A DNA stretch of 64,000 bases from Verrucomicrobiales bacterium (GTDB taxonomy: Bacteria; Verrucomicrobiota; Verrucomicrobiia; Limisphaerales; J093): NCBI GenBank assembly GCA_024233305.1, contig JACKPV010000031.1:186001-250000 (forward strand). Direction: 5' to 3'. Shown one piece after another: positions 33,951 to 43,369 of the stretch. The position numbers and the translations under genes are program-made. Positions within the stretch are counted from its first letter, which is position 1, and each line of letters opens with the position of its first letter. Below the pieces are notes generated by a model, which ran no database searches, was not told where the DNA came from, and saw nothing but the letters and a program-made list of their open reading frames with translations.

Positions 33951-35492
33951 TCAGACGCGTTGTTCGAGTTCGCGGAGCTTCTTGAGGAGTTGGCGGAGGA
34001 CCTCAGGGATGCCGGCCAGCCGATCGATCCGCCGCTCGCCCTTCGGATCGTAGCGGAGCAGGAGGAGCATCTCGCGGATGAGCGGTTGATCGAACAGCGG
34101 TTCCTTCTCCTGATAAATGGCGTAAAAGCGCTCCTTGGGATCCCGCTCGTGAAGGAAGTCCTTGAGCGTTTCGAGATTCCGCTCGTGGTCGTCGTCGACG
34201 GGGTAGTGGTTCACGCGAAGAATCCGCTGAACAAAATCCCGGAGCCGAACGTGAGGAAGGTCCGAGGGCGAACTCAGGTCCTCGGGGCTGATCAACTCGA
34301 CGTGGTTGACGCCGCGCCACGCCTGGGGCGGGAGCGAAGCGTCCGGGATGTACTGCGTGGAGCGGTCCTTCACCGCCGCCACGTAGAGTTCGGCGGCGAA
34401 GGGCCACGCTTTGCCGGGCACCTCGATCTCCTCGAAGGCGAGTTCGAGCAGCTTCCCGACCCGCGCATCGGAGAGCCGCCCGCGCATCGACTCGAGCCAG
34501 TTGATGTCGCGCACGCCGAGCGAAGCCAGGTGCCACACGAGGGCCTCCCAGGCCTTGGGATCGCGCACACTTCGCTGGTCAACCAACCAGTCTCGAATCC
34601 GTCGCAACGCCTCGACCAATCCCTCCTGATGCACCAACGCGGCCAGCACCGCCCACGTGTCGCGATCCTCCCCGGCGCCGTGATCCAGCGCGGAGGACAC
34701 ATCGACCGCCAGCTTAGGATCCTGCGCGAACAAGGTGCGGATCTCCTGCCAGACGGAAGGGTGCAGATCGGACTCCGCATCCGCGGGATCAGGCGAGACG
34801 GAAGGACGGGCCACGCGGTTGTCCGGCTCGGAGCGGTCCTTGCACGGCCCGCTCGGCCGGCGCGCGGTGCGCCCCTTGGTGGCGGGCTTGCGCCTTGGCG
34901 TGGGCTTTCCGGCAGAGTTCTGCGGGTGGCCGCGTTGGTCGAAGGCGGAGGGGGCTGAGGGGAGAGGATCGTCCGGCGGAGGAGTGGAAGCCGAAGGGGG
35001 GGAAGGGAGTGCCGGCGCGGCGAGGTGCTGCGACGGCGGCAAGGTTTTGAGCAGGTCGTCGATCTCGGTCGCAATGGCGACCAGGGCGGCATTGGCCCGT
35101 TCGGAATCGACCGCGCCCATTGAAGCCAGCGGAACGGCGTCCTTGGGCCGTATTTGGATCGGAGTCAGCCAGGGGATGCGCCTCCAAACACAGGACCCCA
35201 GCAGGATCGGGACTACCCGCATGCCGTCCTTCTCCCGGCGGCGCAGAAGGGCTGGGACCTCGCGGGTCTTGATGAACTTGGATTGCAGGAAGTCCGCCGA
35301 AACCAGCAGCACCGCCAGTCGGCAACGCTCCATGGCCGCCTCGATCTCGCCCTGCCAGTCATCGCCCGCCGCGATCCGGCGATCTTCCCAAACCTCGAAG
35401 CCCGTCTCGCCAGACAGCGGATCCAGATGGGTCATGAGGCGGTCCTTCCAGGCCTCGTCCTGATGGGAGTAGGAAATGAAGATGGAGTTCAT
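33951..35492 (-). CDS. TIR-domain effector protein
   Basis: A 513-residue protein; the ATG at 35492 places the TIR motif FISYSHQDEAW right at the N-terminus, which is usual; a longer frame exists but its extension is not protein-like. Residues ~1-135 are the TIR domain: EDRRIAAGDDW, then SADFLQSKFIKTREVPALL with a Glu at the position of the catalytic glutamate of bacterial TIR NAD-hydrolases. Residues 135-250 are a Pro/Ser/Arg linker. The C-terminal ~260 residues are helical (WQEIRTLFAQDPKLA, RLIREMLLLLRYD-like) with no family I can name. Such proteins deplete NAD or make signalling nucleotides when triggered. Upstream of it is a 361-bp gap to the tricorn gene. Confidence 0.85.
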   Translation of the reverse strand: MNSIFISYSHQDEAWKDRLMTHLDPLSGETGFEVWEDRRIAAGDDWQGEIEAAMERCRLAVLLVSADFLQSKFIKTREVPALLRRREKDGMRVVPILLGSCVWRRIPWLTPIQIRPKDAVPLASMGAVDSERANAALVAIATEIDDLLKTLPPSQHLAAPALPSPPSASTPPPDDPLPSAPSAFDQRGHPQNSAGKPTPRRKPATKGRTARRPSGPCKDRSEPDNRVARPSVSPDPADAESDLHPSVWQEIRTLFAQDPKLAVDVSSALDHGAGEDRDTWAVLAALVHQEGLVEALRRIRDWLVDQRSVRDPKAWEALVWHLASLGVRDINWLESMRGRLSDARVGKLLELAFEEIEVPGKAWPFAAELYVAAVKDRSTQYIPDASLPPQAWRGVNHVELISPEDLSSPSDLPHVRLRDFVQRILRVNHYPVDDDHERNLETLKDFLHERDPKERFYAIYQEKEPLFDQPLIREMLLLLRYDPKGERRIDRLAGIPEVLRQLLKKLRELEQRV

Positions 35493-35853
35493 TTTCTGGA
35501 TTACCCGCTGGTCGCTTCGCGTGAACGGATCAAGTCTTGCGGAGGGGCGCCGGAAAGGGAAGCCCGCAGCGCTCGATCGCAGCCATCCGACAGCAGACGA
35601 ACACCACGGATGAGGAGGTTCACCCTCACCCGCCCCGGTCCTCCGGAGGCACGCCCTACGGAGAGTGCGGTGACCTTGACACCGCTTTTCGGGCTTCGCG
35701 GCGCTTCCGGGTTTCGGGTATTTGAATGCCCGTCCGGCCGCGAAAGCGCCGTCGCCGCTGCGCTTTGCCGGCACACTCCATAAGGGGCCGGCCGCGGGGC
35801 CGGGAGGCCAGATTTGGCTTGTTTCGGGCGGTCGGCGTCGCCTGACTGGAGCG
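35493..35853. other. Divergent intergenic region
   Basis: It separates the TIR gene (minus) from the tricorn gene (plus), so it should carry both promoters, but I cannot point to convincing -35/-10 boxes. Positions 35659-35780 are element B copy 3; the rest shows nothing recognisable. Confidence 0.4.
35659..35780. repeat. Element B copy 3
   Basis: Starts GGAGAGTGCGGTGACC and ends GCCGGCACACTCCA; the interior has GGGCTTCGCGGCGCTTCC and CGTCGCCGCTGCGCTTTG. It lies about 70 bp before the tricorn start codon. Confidence 0.55.
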
Positions 35854-38800
35854 ATGAAAATGAGCGGAATCAAAGTGGTCGGCGTCCTCTCCTGGCTGCT
35901 CGCGTTGGCGGGAACGGCGCGCGCACAGGATCCCACCCCGGATGGCGAAGCCCGGTTGCTGCGCTTCCCCGCGATCCACGGGGATCAGGTTGTCTTCGGT
36001 TACGCCGGCGACCTTTACACGGTGGGTTCCGAGGGCGGCGTGGCCCGACGGCTCACGAGCGACGTCGGCTACGAGATGTTTCCGCGCTTTTCGCCCGACG
36101 GCACCCAACTGGCCTTCACCGCGCAATACGACGGCAACACGGAGGTTTACCTGATGCCGGCGGCAGGGGGACCGCCCCGGCGGCTGACGGTAACCGCGAC
36201 GCTCGGTCGTGACGACGTGTCGGACCGGATGGGCCCGAACAACATCGTCATGACTTGGCGGGACGCGGATTCGATCATCTACCGCAGCCGCGCCCGCGAC
36301 TGGAATCCGTTCAAGGGCCAGCTCATGGTGGCGACCCGCGACGGCGCCCTGCCCGAGCAATTGCCGCTGCCGCGCGGCGGCTGGTGTTCCTATTCTCCTG
36401 ACGGGCGCAAACTCGCCTACAACCGGGTGTTCCGCGAATTCCGCACCTGGAAGCGCTATCGTGGCGGCCAGGCGGACGACATCTGGGTGTACGATTTCGA
36501 AACCAAGGAGACCACACCGATCACGAACGATCCCGCGCAGGATGTCTTTCCGATGTGGCACGGTGATCGCATTTACTTCGCTTCGGACCGGGATGAGAAC
36601 CGGCGGATGAACCTGTTCGTACACGACCTGGCCACCGGGGCCACCCGGCAGCTGACGCACTTCGCGGACTTCGATGTGAAATTCCCGTCCCTCGGCGAGC
36701 GGGCGATCGTGTTCGAGAACGGGGGTTGGATCATGCGGTTCGACCTGGAGACCGAAGCGGTCCGGCGCATCCCGGTGCGCATCGAGGAAGATTTCGCCAT
36801 CGGTCGGGACGTTTGGCGCGAGGTGAGCGGCAGCACGACCTCGTTCGATGTGGCCCCCGATGGCGCGCGCGCGGTGTTCGGCGCTCGCGGGGAGGTGTTC
36901 ACGGTGCCCGCCGAGCACGGTCCCACCCGCAACCTCACGCAGACCTCCGGCGTCCACGAGCGCAACGCGGTCTGGTCCCCCGACGGCCGCTGGATCGCGT
37001 ATGTCTCCGACGCCACCGGCGAGGACGAAATCCACGTGCGCCCGCAGGATGGCAGCGGCGAATCCCGGCAGTTGACCGAGGGCGCCGACACCTACAAATA
37101 CCATCTCGCGTGGTCGCCCGATTCACGGCGCATCCTTTGGTCGGACAAGGAAAACCGGCTGCAATTCGTGGACCTCGAGACGCGGGAGGTGACCCTGGTG
37201 GACCGTTCAGAGGCCTGGGAGATCCGGGATTTCACGTGGTCACCCGACAGCCGCTGGATCGCCTACACCCGCCCGGAGCCCCGGCGTTTTCCCGACATCC
37301 TGCTCTACTCGCTCAAGGACGGCGTGAAGGTGCGCGTCACGGACGGCTGGTTTGACGTGGGCGATCCCGAGTTCAGCAGCGACGGCAAATATCTGTTCTT
37401 CGTGTCCGACCGCACGTTCAATCCGACCTACGGTCAGACCGAGTGGAACCACATCTACCGGGACATGGAACGGATTTACTTCGTGACGCTCGCGGCCGAT
37501 ATCCCGTCGCCGTTTGCACCGAAGAGCGACGAGGTGAAGATCCAGGAACCGCCCGCGGAACCGGACGTCAAGCCGGAGGCGACGCCGAAGGAGAGCCCCG
37601 ACGAGGACCGCGCCGCGGAGGCGACCGCAGACGATGCGAAAGCCGCTCCCGAGAAGACGGACGAAGCGAAGTCCGGGAAGGCGAAGGCGGCGGAGAAGGT
37701 CCGGGTGAAGGTGGACGCCGAAGGGCTTCCGGCCCGCATTGTGGCCCTGCCCGGACCGGCCTCAAGCTACGGCCAGCTCACTTCGGTGGGCAGCAAATTG
37801 TTCTACACGCGCAAGGGCGATCTGTTCGCATACGATCTGGAGAAGCAGAAGGAAACCGAACTGGGCGACTTCGGCAGCTACCGCATTTCGGCCGACCGCA
37901 AGAAGATGCTCGTGCGGGGCGGCGGCGGGTTTGCTATCGTGGACCTGCCGGGCGGCAAGATCGATACCAAGGACCACACGCTGGACCTCGGCGACCTGCG
38001 GGTGCATGTCGACCGGCAGGCCGAATGGAGCCAGATCTACCACGAATGCTGGCGGCAGATGCGGGACTTTGTCTACGACCCGCACCTGCACGGCGTCGAC
38101 TGGCCGGCGCTGCGCGACCGCTACGCCCCGTTGGTGGCGCATGTGCGGCACCGCGCCGACCTCTCCTACGTCATCGGCGAACTCATCGGCGAGATCAACC
38201 TCGGCCACTGCTATGTGGGCGGCGGGGATTACCCGCAAGCGGAACGCGTTCCGCTGGGCCTCCTGGGCGCCCGGCTGTCGAGGGACGCCGGCGGGTTCTT
38301 CCGGATCGACGAGATCCTGCCCGGACAAAACTGGGATTCGCGGCTGCGCTCCCCGCTGCGGGATGTCGGCGTGAACGTTCACGAGGGCGATTACATCCTG
38401 TCGGTGGATGGTCGACCGGTCGAGGAACTGGCCGACCTGCACGAAGCCCTCATCGGCCGGGCGGGCCGGCAGGTGACGCTGGAAGTGAACGCACAGCCCA
38501 CGCGCGAAGGCGCCCGGAAAACGGTCGTCATCCCGACCGATGACGAGCAGCCGCTCCATTACCTGAAGTGGGTGCTTGGCAACATCGAGAAGGTGGATCA
38601 GCGGTCGGCCGGCCGGGTGGGGTACGTGCACATTCCCGACATGGGCGTCGAGGGGCTGAACGAGTTCGCGAAGTTCTACTACCCGCAACTGCACAAGGAA
38701 GCCCTCATCGTCGATGTGCGCGGCAACGGCGGCGGCAACGTTTCGCCGATGATCATCGAGCGGCTGCGGCGGGAGCCGGTCTTCTGGACCATTGCCCGCA

Positions 38801-39219
38801 ACGGGGCCGTCGAGATCAACCCGGACGGCATGATCCCCGGACCGAAGGCGCTGTTGCTGGATGCGTTCAGCGCCTCGGACGGGGACATCGTGGCCTACCG
38901 GTTCAAGCACTACCGCCTCGGGCCGGTGATCGGGATGCGCAGCTGGGGCGGCGTGGTGGGCATCCGCGGCACGCTGCCGTTGCTTGATGGCGGCTCCCTC
39001 ATGCGACCGGAATTCTCGCGCTTCGATCTCGATGCCACCGAGTGGGTGATGGAAGGCAAGGGCGTGGAACCGGACATCGTCGTGGACAACGATCCCGCGC
39101 GCGAGTTCGCCGGCATCGACGACCAGCTCAACCGCGCCATCGACGAAATGCTGGAAGCCCTGCGACAGCACCCCGTGCAGGTGCCGGAACCGCCTCCCTA
39201 CCCCGACAAGAGCCGGTAA
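35854..39219 (+). CDS. Tricorn-like protease (S41 family)
   Basis: A 1121-residue protein. The ATG at 35854 gives a signal peptide (KVVGVLSWLLALAGTARAQ); the frame upstream is inside element B. Two TolB-like propellers cover ~25-560 and ~620-740 (FPRFSPDGTQLAF, VWSPDGRWIAYVSD). A charged low-complexity linker (~550-615, Glu/Lys/Ala/Pro) separates them. A PDZ-like part (DYILSVDGRPVEELADL) precedes the S41 catalytic domain. The catalytic His is in INLGHCYVGG, the nucleophile Ser in DAFSASDGDI, and the Glu in EGKGVEPDI, as in Thermoplasma tricorn. It should degrade peptides released from other proteases, here in the periplasm. It ends directly at element C copy 2. Confidence 0.88.
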   Translation: MKMSGIKVVGVLSWLLALAGTARAQDPTPDGEARLLRFPAIHGDQVVFGYAGDLYTVGSEGGVARRLTSDVGYEMFPRFSPDGTQLAFTAQYDGNTEVYLMPAAGGPPRRLTVTATLGRDDVSDRMGPNNIVMTWRDADSIIYRSRARDWNPFKGQLMVATRDGALPEQLPLPRGGWCSYSPDGRKLAYNRVFREFRTWKRYRGGQADDIWVYDFETKETTPITNDPAQDVFPMWHGDRIYFASDRDENRRMNLFVHDLATGATRQLTHFADFDVKFPSLGERAIVFENGGWIMRFDLETEAVRRIPVRIEEDFAIGRDVWREVSGSTTSFDVAPDGARAVFGARGEVFTVPAEHGPTRNLTQTSGVHERNAVWSPDGRWIAYVSDATGEDEIHVRPQDGSGESRQLTEGADTYKYHLAWSPDSRRILWSDKENRLQFVDLETREVTLVDRSEAWEIRDFTWSPDSRWIAYTRPEPRRFPDILLYSLKDGVKVRVTDGWFDVGDPEFSSDGKYLFFVSDRTFNPTYGQTEWNHIYRDMERIYFVTLAADIPSPFAPKSDEVKIQEPPAEPDVKPEATPKESPDEDRAAEATADDAKAAPEKTDEAKSGKAKAAEKVRVKVDAEGLPARIVALPGPASSYGQLTSVGSKLFYTRKGDLFAYDLEKQKETELGDFGSYRISADRKKMLVRGGGGFAIVDLPGGKIDTKDHTLDLGDLRVHVDRQAEWSQIYHECWRQMRDFVYDPHLHGVDWPALRDRYAPLVAHVRHRADLSYVIGELIGEINLGHCYVGGGDYPQAERVPLGLLGARLSRDAGGFFRIDEILPGQNWDSRLRSPLRDVGVNVHEGDYILSVDGRPVEELADLHEALIGRAGRQVTLEVNAQPTREGARKTVVIPTDDEQPLHYLKWVLGNIEKVDQRSAGRVGYVHIPDMGVEGLNEFAKFYYPQLHKEALIVDVRGNGGGNVSPMIIERLRREPVFWTIARNGAVEINPDGMIPGPKALLLDAFSASDGDIVAYRFKHYRLGPVIGMRSWGGVVGIRGTLPLLDGGSLMRPEFSRFDLDATEWVMEGKGVEPDIVVDNDPAREFAGIDDQLNRAIDEMLEALRQHPVQVPEPPPYPDKSR

Positions 39220-39390
39220 GCCGCCGGCGTGCGGTCGGCGCAGGATTTGGTGGGGATACGACCGCCTGCCGCCGGGGGCGACGATTCACCAAAACGTGAC
39301 TGCCCGTCGAAACCGATGGGACCGCATGAGCCCACGGAGACCACCGCCGACTACACGTCGGCGGCTACCGCGGGTTGAATCGTTGCGGCT
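39220..39390. repeat. Element C copy 2
   Basis: It fills the whole gap between two convergent genes. The left arm (GCCGCCGGCGTGCGGTCGGCGC) follows the tricorn TAA immediately; the right end (TTGAATCGTTGCGGCT) overlaps the first base of the sialidase stop codon (TCA at 39390-39392 on this strand). The outer left TIR is missing. Confidence 0.7.
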
Positions 39391-40565
39391 CATTCGGTCC
39401 CGATGCCGAGGGCTTCCAGCGTGAACCGGGCGAGGGTGATGGTCTCATAAGGACTCTTCACCCCGCGCTCGTAAAGGCACGCCACCCGCCCGTCGCCCAG
39501 GTCGGCAAGATCGGAATAGGCGCTCGGGCCGGCATGCAGCACCCGCTGTGCCGGCCACGTCTCGCCCTCGTCGCGACTCAGGCGGACGGTCAGGTTGATC
39601 CGCGACTTCGGATCGGCCGGATTGGAAAACAGGAGGAAATCGCCGCAGCGGCGCAGGCTGGCCTGGCAAATCGGTTCGATGAGCGCGGTGTCAAAACCCT
39701 GGTCCTGCCACGTCTGCCCGCCGTCCGTGCTGAAGGCGACCTGTCGCTGGCGGCGCGAGCGGTCGTAGTTGCGCATGTTCAGCAGGAGCCGTCCGTCCCG
39801 ACGCTCCGCCACCATGCACTCGTTGACCTGGTGCTCGGGCGTGCTCCCGCCGAGCTGCCAGGTCCGGCCGTGATCATCGGACCAGATCACGTGCGAATAA
39901 TAGTGCTTCGACTCCGCCTCGATGTGGTCGCACGGAATCACCAGTCGCCCCGCGTGGGGACCGCGTCGAAGCTGGATGCCGGCGCCCGGGCCGGTCGCGT
40001 ACCAGGTCCAATCCGAACGCTTCACCGCCGCGGTGATCTCGACGGGCCGGGTCCACGTCACCCCTTGATCCGCCGATGAAGCCACGAAGACCCGGCGCGT
40101 GTCGCGGCTTGTCCGGTCGATGATCTGGCGCTCATGGTCGTCGCCCCGATTCCAGGTGAGGAGCAACCAGACCTTGCCGGTCTGCCGGTCCACCACCGGC
40201 GCAGGATTGCCGCAGGTGTTGGCGCCATCGTCCCATACGACCTGCGGCGCGGACCACGTTTCGCCGCCATCGGTCGAGCGGCGCAGCAACAGGTCGATGT
40301 TCCCGCTGTCCCCCTGCCCTCCTTGCCGGCCTTCGCAAAAGGCCAGGACCACGCCCGGCGCGGGCACCGCCAGGGCGGGAATGCGGTAGGTGTGGTACCC
40401 GCCTTCGCCACTCACAAACAGCGGCGTCTCGTGAACCACGGACGCGGGCAAAGGGCCGTCGGCGGCTGCCGCCCCGAAAAAAACAGGGAGAGCGGAGACG
40501 ACGAGCGTGGACAGGAACCGCGCCAAGCGATGAGAGCGGGCGAAGGAAGGGAGCCAGGATTGCAT
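39390..40565 (-). CDS. Secreted exo-alpha-sialidase (GH33)
   Basis: A 391-residue sialidase; the start MQSWLPSF opens a signal peptide ending near ALPVFFGAAAA, whereas the longer frame adds 29 non-hydrophobic residues. The family marks are the YRIPAL motif (FRIP box) near residue 62 and five Asp boxes (STDGGETW, SADQGVTW, SDDHGRTW, STDGGQTW, SRDEGETW). The nucleophile Tyr and paired Glu are expected in the C-terminal YERG region and near DLGDGR. It removes terminal sialic acids from glycoconjugates in the periplasm or outside. Its stop overlaps element C copy 2. Confidence 0.87.
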   Translation of the reverse strand: MQSWLPSFARSHRLARFLSTLVVSALPVFFGAAAADGPLPASVVHETPLFVSGEGGYHTYRIPALAVPAPGVVLAFCEGRQGGQGDSGNIDLLLRRSTDGGETWSAPQVVWDDGANTCGNPAPVVDRQTGKVWLLLTWNRGDDHERQIIDRTSRDTRRVFVASSADQGVTWTRPVEITAAVKRSDWTWYATGPGAGIQLRRGPHAGRLVIPCDHIEAESKHYYSHVIWSDDHGRTWQLGGSTPEHQVNECMVAERRDGRLLLNMRNYDRSRRQRQVAFSTDGGQTWQDQGFDTALIEPICQASLRRCGDFLLFSNPADPKSRINLTVRLSRDEGETWPAQRVLHAGPSAYSDLADLGDGRVACLYERGVKSPYETITLARFTLEALGIGTE

Positions 40566-40724
40566 GGACCGAGTCTTCCCGAGCGGCCACGCGGTTTCAA
40601 TCCCAAGCCATTCCGGGGAGGAACGAAGGTCCAACCGTTTTCCGTGCCCCATCAGCGGCCCGCCACCGCGCCGCCTTGCGCACTGCCGGTGTGGTTTGGG
40701 GAGGCGGTTGAGCGCGCGGGCGGA

Positions 40725-41222
40725 TCAGGCGATCTGGAGTCGTTCGTCGTTCGCCAGCAAATCGTCCAGGTTTTTCCACTGCACCCCGCTGGTGGAACGG
40801 ACGGTGTTGAGGTAGATGCAGACCTTCTCGGGCGGATGCTTGGCCAGGAGATGGTCGACGGCTTCGGCGAGCTTCGCATCGTCGATCTGGTCCGGAAACT
40901 CCTCGACCACCCCGTCCTCGTGCTCGATGCCGAGGTCGTTGAGAAACTCGATGAGCATGGCCTTCTCGGCCTTCAACAACCACTCGCGCAGCAGCGTTGC
41001 GGCCGCCTCCTCCATGCGCGGACGGCTCAGGGTGTTGAGCATGTCCGCATGGCGCTTCGCCCGCGGCTTGCGTTGCAGGAAGACGGGTCGCACCCGGTTC
41101 GCCTCCGCCACCGCGGCCAGGATCACCTGGTAGGCCGGCCTTTCGTTCGCGAAAAGGTAATCAACAATCTCCTGCGCCAGCCCGGACGGCATGAACCCGA
41201 TCAATTCGTGACACTTCAGCAT
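40725..41222 (-). CDS. Conserved hypothetical protein
   Basis: A 165-residue soluble, helical protein with no recognised motif (MLKCHELIGFMPSGLAQEIV, PRAKRHADMLNTLSRP, WLLKAEKAMLIEFLNDL, AKHPPEKVCIYLN). I recall similar short proteins in verrucomicrobial genomes but know no function. It lacks a signal peptide and membrane segments, so it is probably cytoplasmic. The nearest genes are the sialidase (159 bp downstream) and the repeat pair A4/C4 upstream; no operon partner suggests a role. Confidence 0.6.
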   Translation of the reverse strand: MLKCHELIGFMPSGLAQEIVDYLFANERPAYQVILAAVAEANRVRPVFLQRKPRAKRHADMLNTLSRPRMEEAAATLLREWLLKAEKAMLIEFLNDLGIEHEDGVVEEFPDQIDDAKLAEAVDHLLAKHPPEKVCIYLNTVRSTSGVQWKNLDDLLANDERLQIA

Positions 41223-41401
41223 GTTCTCAACGCGTTGGTATGTGCATGCGCCCGGCCGGACCGACCGTCGACAGAAACCGCCGCAGGGCCGGTCAGAGTT
41301 CGGAAGGAGCGCACTGAAAAAACGCAGCCATGGCGATACCGATCCCCCGCGCGAATCGCAAGATTTTTCTCCGGTCGAGACGGCCCGGGCGCGCCTCGTA
41401 T

Positions 41402-41599
41402 CCGTATCGATTCAGTCAATGGACCGCGGATGGGCACGGATGCCACGGATGGGCGCGGCGCTGCCGCCATGGCGGAGAGGCCGGGAAACCTCACTAAATG
41501 GTGAGCGCGAGCTCAGGGCGCGCGATTCTGGTTTCCCTCAATATCCGTGCCCATCAGTGCCCATCCGTGGTGAATCCATCTACATGGTTACGGCTCAGC
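41402..41599. repeat. Element A copy 4
   Basis: Same orientation as copies 1 and 3: CCGTATCGATTCAGTCAATGG at the left, ATATCCGTGCCCATCAGTG and GGTTACGGCTCAG at the right. It is joined end to end with element C copy 4. Positions 41223-41401 show no gene. Confidence 0.72.
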
Positions 41600-41794
41600 C
41601 CTATCGATTCAATGGGCGGTAGCCGCTGACGTGCAGTCGGCGCTGATCTTCATGGGCTTGGCCGGTCCGTCCGGCCCCGACCGGCAGTCACGTTTTGACG
41701 AATCGTAACGCCGGGCGGCAGGCGGGCGGATCTCCACTGAATCCTGCGCCGACTGCACGGCGGCGGCTACGGCTTACTGAATCGTTACCGCTGA
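41600..41794. repeat. Element C copy 4 (inverted)
   Basis: On this strand it runs CCTATCGATTCAATGGGCGG, GTAGCCGCTGACGTGCAGTC, ... GACTGCACGGCGGCGGCTAC, and ends TGAATCGTTACCGCTGAA. Read on the other strand it aligns with copies 1-3. The A4/C4 pair repeats the order C1/A1 near 24.8 kb but the joining differs. It fills the stretch before the Nramp-like gene. Confidence 0.7.
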
Positions 41795-41866
41795 ACTGCG
41801 CCCAGCACCCGGCCGGGCGGGGTTTTTGGTTGCCTGTTCCAGGGGCGGTTCCGAGAATTCGCAGCC

Positions 41867-43369
41867 ATGAGCCAAGCCCCTGAAGCGAAGTCCGCGGGTC
41901 TGCCCATGACCAGCAAATGGGATCCCGCGCAACTCGAGCGCGACCAGCAAACGCTCATCGACCTGGATCGCCAACCGCTGTTGCCGCGCCTCCGGGGCTA
42001 CTTCAAGCTCACGGGACCGGCCTGGATGCAAAGTGCCATGACGCTCGGCGCCGGCAGCGCCGCCGCGTCGGTCGTCGCGGGCGCGTTCTACGGTTACCAG
42101 CTGCTCTGGGTGCAGCCCATCGCCATGTTCCTCGGGGTTTGCATGATGATGGCCCTCGGCAACATCACGCTTACCAAGGGCGAACGCGCCTACCTCATCG
42201 TCGGGCGGGAACTCCATGTTTCCATCGCCTTCCTCTGGGCGCTGGCCACCGTGGTTTCGACGGTGATCTGGCACTTCGGGCAATACGCCCTGCTCGGTGG
42301 CGCTGTGTGGGATCTGGCGAACGTCGCGGGCTTCCGCAACCCGGTCGACCCCGCCACCGGCGAACCCACCTCCCGGGCGCTCGAAACCGCGGTACGCTTC
42401 GCCGGCGGCTTTCTGATTCTTGGGATCAACATCGTGCTGGTCTGGAGCTACGGATCGAAGCCGCGCGGCATCCGGCTCTACGAGACCTTCCTCCGGTGGA
42501 TGATCCGCCTGGTTATGCTCGCCTTCCTGGTCGTGGTGATCGCCCAGGTGGCACGCAGCCGCGTCGATTTCAGCGGCATTCTGCGCGGCTTCACGGCGTT
42601 TCAAATCCCCGATCAACCCGGCGCCGCCACGACGATTCTCGGGGCCATCGGCGCGGCTGTCGGGATCAACATGACGTTCCTTTACCCCTACTCGATTCTG
42701 GCCAAGGGGTGGGGCCCACATCACAAGGGGCTGTCACGCTTCGACCTCGTAATGTCGCTCTTCGTGCCCTACGTGATCCTGACGTCGTTGATCATCGTCG
42801 GGATGGCGTCGACGGTTCACGACACGGCGGCCGGCTTCGGCACGACGCTCGCGAACAACCCGGCGATTGCCGCATTCAAGCCGATCGATGCGGCGCAGGC
42901 GCTTTCCGGGGTGTGGGGCAGTTCGCTTGGCCGGATCGTGTTCGATCTCGGGTTCATGGGGATGGCGTGCGGCGCGATCAGTGCGCACATGGTCTGCGTG
43001 GGGTTCACGGTGTGCGAGATGTTCGGGCTTGAATACACGCCGCGGCGCTACCGGATGTTCACCCTGGTGCCGGCGATTGGCGTGCTCGGGGTGATGATCA
43101 AGAGCCCGATCTGGCTGCCGGTCCTCGCATCGGCGATTGCCTTCACCATGCTGCCCATCGCCTATCTCGTGTTCTTCATCCTGAACAACAAGCGCCGTTA
43201 CCTCGGCGACGCGGTGGGCCGCGGCTGGCGACGGGCGGTCTTCAACGCGATCCTGCTCGTGGCGCTGGCAATGGCCCTGATCGGCTCGGGCATCCAGATC
43301 AAAAACAAGGTGCTCAACAAGCTCTTCCCACCGCCGGCGGAACCGGCGGCGCGGACGGTTCAGCAATAG
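41867..43369 (+). CDS. Nramp-like divalent-metal transporter with altered metal site
   Basis: A 500-residue protein with about 11 membrane helices and the Nramp beginning (FKLTGPAWMQSAMTLGAGS). In canonical Nramp transporters helix 1 carries DPGN and helix 6 MPHN, whose Asp, Asn and Met bind the metal. Here helix 1 reads GAGS at that place and helix 6 reads MTFLYPYS, so the known ligands are missing. Such divergent members are found in several phyla and need not carry Mn or Fe. The last 10 bp overlap the end of the convergent radical SAM gene. Transport activity is likely, the substrate open. Confidence 0.78.
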   Translation: MSQAPEAKSAGLPMTSKWDPAQLERDQQTLIDLDRQPLLPRLRGYFKLTGPAWMQSAMTLGAGSAAASVVAGAFYGYQLLWVQPIAMFLGVCMMMALGNITLTKGERAYLIVGRELHVSIAFLWALATVVSTVIWHFGQYALLGGAVWDLANVAGFRNPVDPATGEPTSRALETAVRFAGGFLILGINIVLVWSYGSKPRGIRLYETFLRWMIRLVMLAFLVVVIAQVARSRVDFSGILRGFTAFQIPDQPGAATTILGAIGAAVGINMTFLYPYSILAKGWGPHHKGLSRFDLVMSLFVPYVILTSLIIVGMASTVHDTAAGFGTTLANNPAIAAFKPIDAAQALSGVWGSSLGRIVFDLGFMGMACGAISAHMVCVGFTVCEMFGLEYTPRRYRMFTLVPAIGVLGVMIKSPIWLPVLASAIAFTMLPIAYLVFFILNNKRRYLGDAVGRGWRRAVFNAILLVALAMALIGSGIQIKNKVLNKLFPPPAEPAARTVQQ

